64,000 bases of DNA from an uncultured Fibrobacter sp. (lineage in GTDB: Bacteria; Fibrobacterota; Fibrobacteria; Fibrobacterales; Fibrobacteraceae): contig CAKUXP010000009.1 of NCBI GenBank assembly GCA_934700345.1, forward strand, positions 18,671 to 82,670, in the 5' to 3' direction. Both the position numbers and the translations under genes were made by a program. Shown here piece after piece: positions 26,248-36,100 of the stretch. The notes beneath the pieces are model-generated. The model was not told where the DNA came from. It saw only the letters and a list, made by a program, of their open reading frames with translations, and did no database searches. The number at the start of each line of letters is the position of its first letter. Position 1 is the first letter of the stretch.

Positions 26248-27067
26248 TGCCAAGCATTTCCTGCGTTATCCAGTCCGGTTCCTTCTGCATAATGAACACT
26301 TCTTCCAGCTTCGTGAATTTCTGGAAGGGCTCCAGTTCAAGATCCGTCACCACCTCGACATCGCCCTTGCGAAGGGAGCGCACAACCCCGACCCCTATCC
26401 CTTTCGGATAGATTCCGCCAAGCCCCGACGTCACCAGCGTATCCCCTTCGCGCACCCCGGTATAGGAAGGAACCATCGCCTGCAGATAATTCGCCGAACC
26501 GCCATTCAAAAAACCGATGACTCGAGTCCGCTGGATCATCACGGAAACGTGCAGCGCCGGATCGGGCAAGAGTTGCACCTTCGCATGTGTTTTCGACACC
26601 GCGGAAATCCGCCCCACCAGTCCACGCGTCGTAAAGACCGGCATATTCAGATCGATACCGTGATCCGTTCCCCGGTTCACCACAAAAGTCGTTAAGAATC
26701 TCCCGGGATTTCGCCCGATAACACGAGCAGTCACAATGGAATACTTCCATACGTTGTCAAAGTGGACAAGCTTGCGCAAGCGATTCGTTTCTTCAAGTCC
26801 CTCGCGCAAATTATCCCGTTCCATTTTCAGCAAGGCGTTTTCCCGCTTTAGGCTGTCGTTTTCGTAGGAAATGGAATGGATGAGGTTCACCGAGGAAACG
26901 ATCACCTGAGCCGGATAATACACCGAAGCGAGCGCCCCTGCGACAAACGATTCCTTTTCATCTTTTTCCAGGTGGCGAATACCGAGCCCCAATCCCAAGA
27001 GCAGAAGAAAGAGAACAAGTCCATGCCCTCTGGAGAGAAGACTGCCCAAAAAACGCAAAAGCTTCAT
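26231..27067 (-). CDS. mreC: Rod shape-determining protein MreC
   Basis: A 278-residue periplasmic scaffold with one N-terminal membrane helix (GLVLFLLLLGLGLGI), a coiled coil near residues 65-98 (NDSLKRENALLKMERDNLREGLE part) and the double beta-barrel domain (ARVIGRNPGRFLTTFVVNRG, LVTSGLGGIYPKGIGVG). MreC links MreB filaments inside the cell to PBP2 and RodA outside. ATG at 27067 lies 17 bases after the mreB stop. Confidence 0.93.
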   Translation of the reverse strand: MKLLRFLGSLLSRGHGLVLFLLLLGLGLGIRHLEKDEKESFVAGALASVYYPAQVIVSSVNLIHSISYENDSLKRENALLKMERDNLREGLEETNRLRKLVHFDNVWKYSIVTARVIGRNPGRFLTTFVVNRGTDHGIDLNMPVFTTRGLVGRISAVSKTHAKVQLLPDPALHVSVMIQRTRVIGFLNGGSANYLQAMVPSYTGVREGDTLVTSGLGGIYPKGIGVGVVRSLRKGDVEVVTDLELEPFQKFTKLEEVFIMQKEPDWITQEMLGNAKVH

Positions 27068-27084
27068 CTTCTAATGAAAAAGCC

Positions 27085-28107
27085 TTACACAGTGGAAGAG
27101 ATGAGTACGGGACGATACTTATCGAGGTCTTCGAGAATTCGAGCAGCGCCCTTGCACACGCACAAAAGCGGGTCGTCGATCACATTGACGGAAAGCCCTG
27201 TTTCCTTGCGGATGCGAGCGTCTAGTCCGCGTAACTTGGAACCGCCTCCCGACATGATAATACCCCGATCGAGAATGTCCGCACCGAGCGCCGGAGGGGT
27301 CAGGGCCAAAGCCTGCTTCACCGCATCGACAATCGCCGTTACCGGCTCGTTTAGCGCCTCGCGAATTTCCTGGCTCGTGATCGTCATCGTACGCGGAAGC
27401 CCGGCCATGACATCGCCACCCTTGACCTCCATCGTCAACTCCTCTTCAAGCGGGAACGCGGACCCGATCTGCATCTTGATTCGCTCTGCCGAGCTTTCAT
27501 CGACAACCAGGTTGTAGGTCTTGCGCAAATAGTTTACAATCGCTTCGTCCATCTCGTCACCGCCGACTCGAACGGACGCATTGCAGACGATACCGCTCAA
27601 AGCGATGACTGCGATATCCGACGTTCCGCCACCGATATCGACAATCATGTTGCCCACCGGACCGTCGACCGGAATGCCCATACCGATTGCCGCAGCCATC
27701 GGTTCGTGTACCAGGTGCACTTCCTTTGCTCCGGCCATTCTCGCAGCATCCGTCACCGCACGTTTTTCCACTTCCGTAATCCCCGACGGAACCCCGATGA
27801 CGATTCGCGGCTTCACCAGGAACAGCGGATACTTCTGGACCCGCTTGATAAACGTCGAAAGCAGAATTTCCACCAGCTGGAAATCGGCAATGACGCCATC
27901 CTTCATCGGACGAATCGCAGCATTTGCGCCCGGCGTGCGTCCCAGCATCTTTTTCGCTTCGTTGCCTATCGCAATGACCCGGTCATTTTTGCGATCCATC
28001 GCAACGACCGTCGGCTCGTTGATGACAATCCCTTGCCCAGCAACATGGACTAGGGTATTCGCTGTTCCAAGATCAACACCTATATCGCAAGAGAATAGTC
28101 CGAACAA
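27085..28107 (-). CDS. mreB: Actin-like cell-shape protein MreB
   Basis: A 340-residue actin homologue that guides lateral wall synthesis. Phosphate-binding loops are seen as IGVDLGTANT near residue 8 and VDIGGGTSDIAVIAL near residue 160, with the adenosine motif IIMSGGGSKLRGLD near the C-terminus. Initiation appears to be at TTG (28107), with AAGGA 9 bases upstream; no in-frame ATG fits the conserved N-terminus. It heads the run mreB, mreC, mreD, mrdA, rodA, with comF possibly at the end. Confidence 0.96.
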   Translation of the reverse strand: MFGLFSCDIGVDLGTANTLVHVAGQGIVINEPTVVAMDRKNDRVIAIGNEAKKMLGRTPGANAAIRPMKDGVIADFQLVEILLSTFIKRVQKYPLFLVKPRIVIGVPSGITEVEKRAVTDAARMAGAKEVHLVHEPMAAAIGMGIPVDGPVGNMIVDIGGGTSDIAVIALSGIVCNASVRVGGDEMDEAIVNYLRKTYNLVVDESSAERIKMQIGSAFPLEEELTMEVKGGDVMAGLPRTMTITSQEIREALNEPVTAIVDAVKQALALTPPALGADILDRGIIMSGGGSKLRGLDARIRKETGLSVNVIDDPLLCVCKGAARILEDLDKYRPVLISSTV

Positions 28108-28162
28108 AATGAAGTTCCTTTCTAAAATTTGTTAAAAATATAGATAAAAACAGAGAAGACCC

Positions 28163-28531
28163 TTAGTTTTTATCCGAATCCTCGCCAAAATGCCACTTTT
28201 TCAAGTAGCGGTCCCAGTGCAAGTATGTATTGTTATAGCGATACTTCCGCTCTTCATACATCTTGATATCCCGGTAAATAAAAAACTCCACGTCCGCATA
28301 GGCGGAATACATCTTGGAGTGTTCCTTGTCAAAAAAACGCAAGTCTCGAATCTTATAGTAGGGCGAATCCAAAAGTGCACTGCGGTCATTGCTTGCCTTG
28401 AGCGTCTGGGCAACCATAAACTTCAAATCGTCCTGCAAATAGGCGGACAGTTTTTCCTCGATATTTTCCCGGGGTTCCGCACATCCGAGAAAAAAAAGAG
28501 AGGGTAATAGGAGAACAAGCAACCGCAGCAT
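28163..28531 (-). CDS. Small predicted lipoprotein of unknown function
   Basis: A 122-residue protein with a lipoprotein signal peptide (LLPSLFFLGC, Cys17). The mature part has about 105 residues, is rich in Tyr, Lys and Asp, and ends in WHFGEDSDKN. The mix of helices and strands (MYSAYADVEFFIYRDIKMY) resembles small NTF2-like or assembly lipoproteins, but I do not recognise a family. It sits 55 bases upstream of mreB on the same strand and could share its promoter, suggesting a link with the cell envelope. Confidence 0.6.
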   Translation of the reverse strand: MLRLLVLLLPSLFFLGCAEPRENIEEKLSAYLQDDLKFMVAQTLKASNDRSALLDSPYYKIRDLRFFDKEHSKMYSAYADVEFFIYRDIKMYEERKYRYNNTYLHWDRYLKKWHFGEDSDKN

Positions 28532-28548
28532 ATTTTAAATATAAAAAA

Positions 28549-28571
28549 GCGCTGTCACAAATGAACAGCGC
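28549..28571 (-). terminator. Intrinsic terminator after the 28583-29869 gene
   Basis: A 7-bp GC-rich stem (28549-28555 with 28565-28571) and a 9-base loop are followed on the minus strand by six T residues. It begins 12 bases after the stop of the upstream barrel gene and separates it from the lipoprotein-mreB run. Confidence 0.8.
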
Positions 28572-28582
28572 AAAGAGAATTT

Positions 28583-29869
28583 CTAGAACGAATAAGTGGC
28601 ATCGACCCGGGAGAACCAGCGCCCCTCGCCTTGGAACAGATTCCGGAACAGCAGATCTTCCGCAATGGTTACGTCGATTTTCAACTTTTCCTCGATATTT
28701 ATGCCAAAGCCCCATCCGATGTGGTCGTCAATCGTCCCGTTTCCCACGGGATTCGTCGAGAAGAACGTCCCGTTGTCCGAACAGATGCCGCTCTTTCCCG
28801 CATTGTGCGAATTCTGGTCGCATTCCGTATAGAGAATAGCCTTCTGTCCACCAACGCGAATAACGAACCAATCCCACCAAATGTTGCGCTCGATACCGAA
28901 ACTGATCACGCCGCCGATATCTTTCCGTTCATCCCAATAGGAGTCATCGCTCTGAGAATCGTAAGTCGATTCCCCGGTCTTGTAGTTAAAAGTCCAGTGG
29001 CGAGCCTTTTCCCGGTTCCAGACAAAGTCACCGCCAAGCCAGAAGAATCCCCGGTCTAACCCGACATTGATTCCCAGACCGACCTGAGCCCGTGTATCCT
29101 TGATGCCGGGCGCCTTGATAAAGTGAGCCTTCATCGCAGGGACCAGTTCGCCATCGATCGCATCCAGCGTGAAAAACGCACGCGAAGAGACGAGATACGA
29201 AAAATTTCCGTCATCAAAGAAACTATTGTGCTCCGGTCCGTATTGCACTCGGGCGAGTCCGCCGGAAAGTTCGTAATCGATGGTATTCGAAAGTTGCAAG
29301 TTGATGCCGGCATCGGCGCGAATCACCGAAGCGTAGGAATTCGCATCGACCTGATAGGAACCGTTTTCCGTTTCATAGCCGCCATCCTGGTGAGCGATAT
29401 AGAGATGGAGTCCCAAGGCGTTCCCGTTCGAAAGCGTCCCGCCTAGGAAGCCGTCAAAGTTTGTCACGGTTTTTGGCAAAGCATGGACCTGATCCTTGTC
29501 ATCGATATAATACGTCGGCAGAAACCGAAAAAGTTCCGAATCTTCCCGACCAAAGAGACCGCCGATGGAAATACGGGGATCTGGAGACTCTTCGCTTCCC
29601 AGGCTCAACGAGAAGATGCCGCCAAACGTTGGATGCTGCGGATCCCTGTTCTTTCCGACTTCCACATTTTCCAGATAAGTGCCAAAACCGCCAATCAGGT
29701 AATTCGGATAAAGATTGATGTTCGCCGGATTATCAAAAATGCTTACATCATCCATGATATACGTCGTATTCTTGCCCATTGATTCAACACGGGCAAAGGT
29801 GGCAAATGCCGATCCGACGCCTAGCAAACCAAAAGTCAATCCTAACGCGGCAGCAGTTTTCTTTTTCAT
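28583..29869 (-). CDS. Predicted outer-membrane protein, lineage-specific
   Basis: A 428-residue protein with a signal peptide (cleavage near SAFA-TFA). The mature part starts with ARVESMGKNTTYIMDDVSIFDNPANI, which resembles the N-terminus of FadL/PorV-like barrels with their Asn-Pro-Ala turn. Many amphipathic strands follow, and it ends in SRVDATYSF with a terminal Phe. AGGAG precedes the ATG. Transcribed alone between two terminators. The exact substrate or partner is unknown. Confidence 0.65.
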   Translation of the reverse strand: MKKKTAAALGLTFGLLGVGSAFATFARVESMGKNTTYIMDDVSIFDNPANINLYPNYLIGGFGTYLENVEVGKNRDPQHPTFGGIFSLSLGSEESPDPRISIGGLFGREDSELFRFLPTYYIDDKDQVHALPKTVTNFDGFLGGTLSNGNALGLHLYIAHQDGGYETENGSYQVDANSYASVIRADAGINLQLSNTIDYELSGGLARVQYGPEHNSFFDDGNFSYLVSSRAFFTLDAIDGELVPAMKAHFIKAPGIKDTRAQVGLGINVGLDRGFFWLGGDFVWNREKARHWTFNYKTGESTYDSQSDDSYWDERKDIGGVISFGIERNIWWDWFVIRVGGQKAILYTECDQNSHNAGKSGICSDNGTFFSTNPVGNGTIDDHIGWGFGINIEEKLKIDVTIAEDLLFRNLFQGEGRWFSRVDATYSF

Positions 29870-29936
29870 CGATCAACTCCTATTTTATGCTAAAACTAAT
29901 TCTTCCGCTCTCTTTTCGCAAGGAAAAAAAGAAAAA

Positions 29937-29962
29937 GAGCCGGAAACAAGCGTTTCCGGCTC
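29937..29962 (-). terminator. Intrinsic terminator of the Exb/TonB-like operon
   Basis: An 11-bp perfect stem (29937-29947 with 29952-29962) and a 4-base loop are followed on the minus strand by a long T-rich tract. It lies 21 bases after the stop of the TonB-like gene. Confidence 0.9.
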
Positions 29963-29983
29963 CTAATCCTACTTGAACCCGAG

Positions 29984-30916
29984 TTATTCCGAGAAGGTAA
30001 ACGGAATCGTTACCGTCGTGTTGCCCGACTTGACCTTGCTAAAGGTCCAACGTTTCACCGCGTTCTTCACCGCATTGTCAAACTCGCCGAATCCGGTGGT
30101 CGAAGATGTTATCGAAATGCTGATGATATCGCCACCCGGAGCAATGGTAAAGCGGAGCGTTACCTTGCCGGCAAATCCAGGCTGCTTCTTCAGGAACTTG
30201 TTATAGATGTGGCGCAGTCCCGGCGTACGCTGGCGGACGACCTTCATGATGTCCGCTGCGCTACGAGAGCCTCCACCGGCACCCATATCGATATCCCTTG
30301 CAGACGGTGTCTTGATCGTTCCCTTGGCACGGGTAGCAATTCCGCCACCGCCACCACCGAGAAGACTTCCGAGGCCGTCACCGATACCGCCGGAACCACC
30401 TTCCGCATAGCCTTCGTTAAAGCCGCCATCCGCCTTGCCGCGACGTCCACCGAGAACAGTCTTACCCGTCGTCTGGAGACCGGCAACATCCTTCAGCACC
30501 TTGTTGATATCCTTGGAGAACTTCTGGTCCTTCATCAGATCATAAGCTGCATAGTTGGACTTAGTCGTCTGAGCGGTCAAGAGCTTGAGAACACCGCGGG
30601 TCTGGGGTGCATTCGGCTGCCCCTTTCCACGAGGCTTTCCTCCACCGCCAGCCTTTTTGCGAGGCTTCTTCGGCTCTTCCTTTTTCTTTTCTTCCTTTTT
30701 CTCTTCCTTCTTGTCTTCAATCTTCATCGTTGTCGTCAGTTCTTCCGCAGCGGTTTCTTCGAAGATAACTTCATCAACCACGGCTTCGTACATCGACGCC
30801 CAAAGAGAGAACGAAAGAGCAACAAGAATAGAAATCGCAGCTACACCGGCAAAGCGCTTGTCGGATTCCGGCATTAAGGATTCTACAAAAGGATCTTGCT
30901 TCTTTTTCGTAGCCAT
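29984..30916 (-). CDS. TonB-like energy transducer with AgmX/PglI-type C-terminal domain
   Basis: A 310-residue protein with a cytoplasmic N-terminus of about 20 residues, one membrane helix (about 23-43) and a Lys/Glu-rich stretch at about 70-90, followed by a Pro/Gly/Lys-rich one to about 105. A central region contains a run of glycines near residue 190. The C-terminal domain at about 215-308 (LRHIYNKFLKKQPGFAGKVTLRFTIAPGG, then FDNAVKNAVKRWTF in part) matches the AgmX/PglI C-terminal family found in myxobacterial motility and other envelope systems. Directly downstream of two ExbD-like genes, it probably carries their motion across the periplasm. GAGGA precedes the ATG. Confidence 0.8.
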   Translation of the reverse strand: MATKKKQDPFVESLMPESDKRFAGVAAISILVALSFSLWASMYEAVVDEVIFEETAAEELTTTMKIEDKKEEKKEEKKKEEPKKPRKKAGGGGKPRGKGQPNAPQTRGVLKLLTAQTTKSNYAAYDLMKDQKFSKDINKVLKDVAGLQTTGKTVLGGRRGKADGGFNEGYAEGGSGGIGDGLGSLLGGGGGGIATRAKGTIKTPSARDIDMGAGGGSRSAADIMKVVRQRTPGLRHIYNKFLKKQPGFAGKVTLRFTIAPGGDIISISITSSTTGFGEFDNAVKNAVKRWTFSKVKSGNTTVTIPFTFSE

Positions 30917-31411
30917 TTATTCCTCCCCGCCGTTTTTCATCGTCACGGCAAAAGCAATGTTCGTGTAGCCCGAGAAGCCGCAGGTAGCCATTACTTTATA
31001 CATAACGTCATAAGGGATGTTCTTGTCGATCTGGATAATGATATTGCCCGCTTCGTCAGCCGGAAGACCGGCCTTCAAGGCGTGTTCACGTTCCGTCTCG
31101 CGGCGAAGTTTCAATACGGAGTCCACCTTCGCAATCAGCAGATCGCTTTGGGCCTTTACTTCTTCGGTCGGAACGATTTTTTGATTATCCACCACGACAT
31201 ACCCGGCGTCAACCACTACGGAAAGCGAGACTTCTTTCGGCTGCACTTTCGACGTGGAAATCGGCAGGATCAGGTTTTCCGCCTGGGTAATCAGCTGGCC
31301 TTCCGCATCGAGGTTCTTGATAAGGAACACCAGAATGATGGTCATCATATCCATCATCGAAGTCAAGGAGAACGGAACGTCCTCTCCGTACTTACGCATT
31401 TTTCTAGCCAT
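30917..31411 (-). CDS. ExbD/TolR-like protein with conserved membrane Asp
   Basis: A 164-residue inner-membrane protein. ATG at 31411 has AGGA upstream and lies after the stop of the preceding gene; the longer frame adds unrelated residues. The single membrane helix carries the Asp expected for proton coupling (LTSMMDMMTIILVFLIKNL, Asp about residue 20). A periplasmic domain follows, with IIIQIDKNIPYDVMYKVMATCGFSGY at its end, typical of ExbD. Its stop abuts the TonB-like start. Together with the ExbB-like gene it should form a proton-driven motor. Confidence 0.88.
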   Translation of the reverse strand: MARKMRKYGEDVPFSLTSMMDMMTIILVFLIKNLDAEGQLITQAENLILPISTSKVQPKEVSLSVVVDAGYVVVDNQKIVPTEEVKAQSDLLIAKVDSVLKLRRETEREHALKAGLPADEAGNIIIQIDKNIPYDVMYKVMATCGFSGYTNIAFAVTMKNGGEE

Positions 31412-31415
31412 ATTC

Positions 31416-32303
31416 CTAACCTCCCAGCTTGGCAAGATTGACCTTGACAAATCCCGCCGACTTAGCGCGGTCCATCAAGGCGATAATCTTATCGAATTGG
31501 ACGTCGTCATTCGCCACGATGATGATGTTATCCACATCTTCCAGGTCGATAAACGCCGTATGAATCTGGATCAGCTGTTTCGAAATTTCGTCATAGGCGG
31601 AAAGCGGATAGACAATCAGCTTGGCTGCATCTTCCGGCTTGAGCTTCCGAGCGGAATTCGGAGTGAGCGTCGCCACGCCGACACCTGCACCCGGTTTCTT
31701 GAGAGCGGACGGTGGGGTAGCCCCGCCATCGCCTTCACCGGTGAGGGCGAGGAACGTGTTGTTGCCATCGACCAGAATGCTGTCCGGTTGCCCTTCTTCC
31801 TGAGACGTATAAACGCCCCAGACCAAGCGACCCGGATCCTCTTCCGATGTTTTCTCGATCATGTCGAGTTCAATCGTTTCAATCTGGTATGCGTAATTAT
31901 CCTTGTCCATCTCGGTTCCGTCCTTGCACTTGGGGGCAGAGCCGGCCTTGATTGCGGATTTCACGTCATCGGCAGCATACTTGATAAGCTGTCCATCGGA
32001 CTTGCAGCGGAACACCCAAAATTCCTTAAAATAGACATTGGGTTGGAAACCGCCACGCGCACCGATAACGAGATATTCATCCGTAATGGCCAAGGAAAGA
32101 TTCAATGCTTGCTCGTCCGGAGGTGGAGGAGTCTGGTCATCCATCTGCATCATACTGCGCTCGGGCAGATTGACTTCGACGATAGCCAGCTTCTGGAACG
32201 ACGTCATGGAGAGCAGCATCGGAATCAAAATTGTGAACAAGCCCATCGCCGGAAGCAAATCCGGTTCTTCTGGCTTTGCTGAAGGTTTGATTTCTTTTGC
32301 CAT
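31416..32303 (-). CDS. Enlarged ExbD/TolR-like protein lacking the membrane Asp
   Basis: A 295-residue protein, about twice the usual ExbD length. The membrane helix reads LLPAMGLFTILIPMLLSM. At the position where ExbD/TolR has the essential Asp of T-P-x-x-D, this protein has Gly. A Pro-rich segment (TPPPPDE) and an inserted region of about 130 residues with two cysteines (FRCKSD, APKCKD) precede a normal ExbD C-terminal fold (IIIVANDDVQFDKIIALMDRAKSAGF). It sits between the ExbB-like and the Asp-containing ExbD-like genes, and a structural partner role in a mixed ExbD dimer is inferred. Confidence 0.75.
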   Translation of the reverse strand: MAKEIKPSAKPEEPDLLPAMGLFTILIPMLLSMTSFQKLAIVEVNLPERSMMQMDDQTPPPPDEQALNLSLAITDEYLVIGARGGFQPNVYFKEFWVFRCKSDGQLIKYAADDVKSAIKAGSAPKCKDGTEMDKDNYAYQIETIELDMIEKTSEEDPGRLVWGVYTSQEEGQPDSILVDGNNTFLALTGEGDGGATPPSALKKPGAGVGVATLTPNSARKLKPEDAAKLIVYPLSAYDEISKQLIQIHTAFIDLEDVDNIIIVANDDVQFDKIIALMDRAKSAGFVKVNLAKLGG

Positions 32304-32343
32304 TTTATCTCCTATCTAAATAATTGTCTTTGGTAAGCAACAA

Positions 32344-32964
32344 TTAAGACAGGGCGTTGATAATCTTGAGGCCTTTTTCTTCCATCTCCTGAATCAAGCG
32401 TTCGCTGTTCATGTTCAGGATACCGACGATGACGAGCAGCGGAACAGCGCAGAGAAGACCGAGAAGCGTCGTACCCATAGCGATAGCGATACCGTCAGCT
32501 AGAGCCTTCGGGCGTTCTGCAGCCGGCTTGTTCGCCACGGCATCGAACGTGAAGATCAGACCGTAAATCGTACCCATCAGTCCAAGAAGGGTGGAGATGG
32601 AAGCCATCACGGAAATAATCGAAACATAGCGGGTGAGGCGCGGCGCTTCGGTGAGGAACACGGCATCCGACGCATTCTGCATGGCATCGCGACCGGCATC
32701 GTGGTTGCTGACGATAGCGGCGATGACCTTTGCAATCGGGAGTTTCGAGGCATTCGCAAGGCTCAGAGCCTGGTCATACTGCTTCGCGCTGATGAGCTGC
32801 CCGACCTTTTGCAGGAACTTGGCGCGTCCCTTGCCGCTCTTGACAATGATATAAATAATACGTTCGATCGAGAAGCCAATGCCGATCAGACCGACCGCAA
32901 GAATGATCCACATGAACTGCCAACCATCAGAGGACGGGTTGAACGATTCGAGCATTTTAGACAT
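32344..32964 (-). CDS. ExbB/TolQ/MotA-family proton channel
   Basis: A 206-residue inner-membrane protein. ATG at 32964 has AGGAG upstream; the longer open frame upstream covers a terminator and is not coding. Three helices are visible: about 15-37, a long one near 110-135 (STLLGLMGTIYGLIFTFDAVA) and one near 155-178 (GIAIAMGTTLLGLLCAVPLLV). The last two carry the conserved Thr and Gly pattern of ExbB/TolQ pore helices. It is the first gene of the four-gene motor operon and is separated from the TPR gene by a terminator. Confidence 0.9.
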   Translation of the reverse strand: MSKMLESFNPSSDGWQFMWIILAVGLIGIGFSIERIIYIIVKSGKGRAKFLQKVGQLISAKQYDQALSLANASKLPIAKVIAAIVSNHDAGRDAMQNASDAVFLTEAPRLTRYVSIISVMASISTLLGLMGTIYGLIFTFDAVANKPAAERPKALADGIAIAMGTTLLGLLCAVPLLVIVGILNMNSERLIQEMEEKGLKIINALS

Positions 32965-33080
32965 TAGGGTACTCCTTTTGTACAAGTGATGAGATGTTTT
33001 GTTTCCTGTATCCGCATATTTATTTTTTTTTTTGTCTTTTGGGATAGTTTCGAGCTGTAAAATTTTCATTACTCCAATAA

Positions 33081-33122
33081 AAAAGAGGAAAATCCCAGGT
33101 TTTTTCGGGATTTTCCTCTTTT
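33081..33122 (-). terminator. Intrinsic terminator of the OmpA/TPR operon
   Basis: A 16-bp perfect stem (33081-33096 with 33107-33122) and a 10-base loop lie 24 bases after the stop of the 1248-residue TPR gene. The stem ends in a T-run on the minus strand. Confidence 0.88.
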
Positions 33123-33145
33123 GTAAAAATAGAATTACGCGAGAA

Positions 33146-36100
33146 CTATTGAACGGGCGCCGCTGCCGGAGCGACAGCCGGAGGAGCCAAGCGCGCCTGG
33201 AGTTCCGCAAGTTCAGCCTTGAGCTTTTCGTTTTCGGACAAGGCGTCCTTCAAGATTTCCTGGTAGGTCGCCAACTGTTCCTGCTTGGTCATGACCTTGG
33301 ACTCGCGAACCTGGTCTAGACGGGCTTTCGTCTTGAAATAGCCCGGATCCTGGAAAAGCTTCGTTGCGTCGAACTTGGTAATCTTTATCTGCAGAGCCTC
33401 GTTCTGATCGTCTAGTTCGCGCAAGGTCTCATAGAGTTTCTGCGTCCACTGGTTGTCGATTCCGTAATGCTCGGAGGCTCGGATACCCGTCGCACAACGC
33501 GGAACAGCCGCTTCACGAGCCGCCTGTGAACGGCTTTCGAGTTCCTCGCGGTAAGCCTGCAGGTCTTCGCCTGCAGCCATTTCGGCATCTTCCTTCGTCA
33601 TTCCCTCGTATTCCACATACTGGGTTACGATTTCCACGCTATCCGGAAGCGGAGACTTCGCAAAGGCATCACCGACCTCGACAAACACGGCGCAACCCTG
33701 ATAGTACATTTCAATGTAGCCTTCTTCTGCAGCGATCACGTCCGCATTGTAGAATCCCTGGTCTCGGGCAAGGTCGATATTCTTCTGGAAAATCGGCTGC
33801 GCCTGTTCATAGTAGCTCGGAAGCTGCTGCACGATTCCAATGCGTTCCGCAAAGCGTTCTTCATCCGTCTTGCCGTTGAGTTCCTGTTCCCGAATCTTGG
33901 CAGCCATCGTAACAAACAGCGTACCAATCTTGTTCGTCGCGCGGAATGTCCACTGTTCCGAAGCGTAAGTCGCCGACTTCGAATAGTGTCCGACCGCGAC
34001 CTTCAGGATTTCCGTGAGTTTCTTGACCGCGGCGGTTTTCGACTTTTCGTTTCCGGAAACAACGACCGGCTCCATCTTGGCAAATTCCATTTCGCCTAGG
34101 TAGAATGCAGCCTCGGCAGGCACACCCGGATCCGCATTCTTGATTTGCAGACCGTACTTGTCGTAGGCATCGATCGTCTTCTTGTAGTATTCCGCCGCAT
34201 TCTTGTCATCCTTCAGTTCACGATAGGCACGAGCAGTCCCGATGTAGGCAGCGATTAGCTTTTCCTTGTCGGTTGTATAGCTCTTGGCAAACGTGATATA
34301 AGCTTCAGCAGCCTCGGACCAGCGTTTTGCATTCTGGTAAGCAACCGGGATGCTGAAAGCGGCATCGAGGGCATAGGAACTCTTCGGATAGTCACGGACA
34401 AGATCCTTCGAGCAGCGGATGGCTTCTTCGGGGAGTTGCGCTTCATCGTAAGTCAAGCACGCGCTATAGAGCATTCCCGGTGTCTTTTCGTGGTTCGGGT
34501 ATTTCTTGTAGGCGAGTTCATACGTCTGGGCAGCCATCTTCTTGTTGGGAATCGAATCATAAGTCGATGCGGCAAAGCCGATCGCTGCGTACGCCATCGA
34601 GTCCTTTTCGAAGTTGTTCGTAATAAAGAGGAATGTCTGGGCGGCCTGTTCCGGCTTGCCAGCCTTCTTGTAGTTCATCGCCGCACGCAAGATGCCTCGA
34701 ATCGTCAGAGGCGACTTGCCATAGCTTTGCGGAAGCATCATAAAGGTCTGTGCAGCCTTTTCATAGTTATTTGCCTGTTCATAGGCGCTACCGGCTTCAA
34801 ACACAGCCTTGTCGGCAAACGCTTCCATCGGGTAGAGCTTGACCAGGTTCAAGTAGGCGACAGCGCCCTGTTCAAACTGTCCGCTCTTCACCGACTTGTC
34901 CGCTTTCTGGAAAAGCACCGCAGCAATCGACGTACGGATAATCTTCGCCATCGAGTCGTTGCGGGTTTCCTTGACTTCGGTATATTGTTTATACAGCCAT
35001 TCAAATTCTTTCTGGGATTCATCAAGCTGTTCCGATTCCAGCAAAGACTGGGCGAGCATACGGCTGATGAGTAAAATATACTGGTTCTTGGGATAGTTGG
35101 TTTTCAAATTGCGGAAATCGATAACAGCTTCCTTATACTGCTTTGCCTGATAACGGACAATTGCCGCGTTGTAGGCAAGCTCTACAGCTTCCTTCTGCTT
35201 TGCAAACTTGGCCATATACTTGCCGACCTGTGCAAAGTAAGCCTTTGTCTCGGGAAGGGCATAAGCCTTGACCGGATCGTCGTTGGCCTTATTCTTCTGG
35301 GCAGATGCTCGCGCCTTGTCCATCATGATAACCGCATTGTATCCGGCGTCTTCCTTCTTGTAGGGCGCAGCCGATCCTAGAGCGCGGCGTCCATAGCGGT
35401 TCGTGTCTGCATCCACAATCTTGTTAAACATATCTGCCGCTTTGGCAAACTGGTTCATTTCCTGATAGACCAGGGCCAAATTCGCATAGACCTTGTATTC
35501 ATCCCATGTAGGTTCATTCTTATACTGGTTCAGGAAGTCATTATACCCTTGGATTGCAACCTGGTAGCGTTTCTTTGCGCCTTCCGTATCGCCTTCCTTC
35601 ATCATCTTTGCCGCCTGGGCGTGATCGTATTGTGGAATATCGAGCATCGCTGCGCGAATCGCCTTTTCTGCATTTTCGACAGAAGCCGGATACTGCTTAT
35701 TTTTCTTGAACCATGAAGAATTCTTGCTGTAACGCTTCACGACCAGCTTGCGCTGTTCCTGAGCTTCATCGAACTTCTGCTGGATAATGAGGATTTCGAC
35801 CATCGCCACATCGGCAAGAGGCGCGTCCACGTAATCCGGGTTGATATCTAGCAAATACTTGAAGGATTGCACGGCCTCTTCGTTACGGTCATGGTCCTTG
35901 TTTTTCATGCCGATACGATAATAGAGGGAGTCCTTGAATTTGACTTTTTTATCCTTGAGGAACTTAGCCGCAACACGGACGCCGTCATCGATGTCCGAGA
36001 ATGCAGCCGCCATAAAGTCCATCGCTTCCAGACGCAAGTCGCTTGGATACTTGCCCTTGTCGGAACCGTCGATATAGATGAAATATGTCTTGGCCGCCGT

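Noticed and set aside
32965..33210. N-terminal extension of the ExbB-like protein
   Set aside because: The extension crosses the 33081-33122 terminator. The internal ATG at 32964 has AGGAG and begins the family N-terminus.
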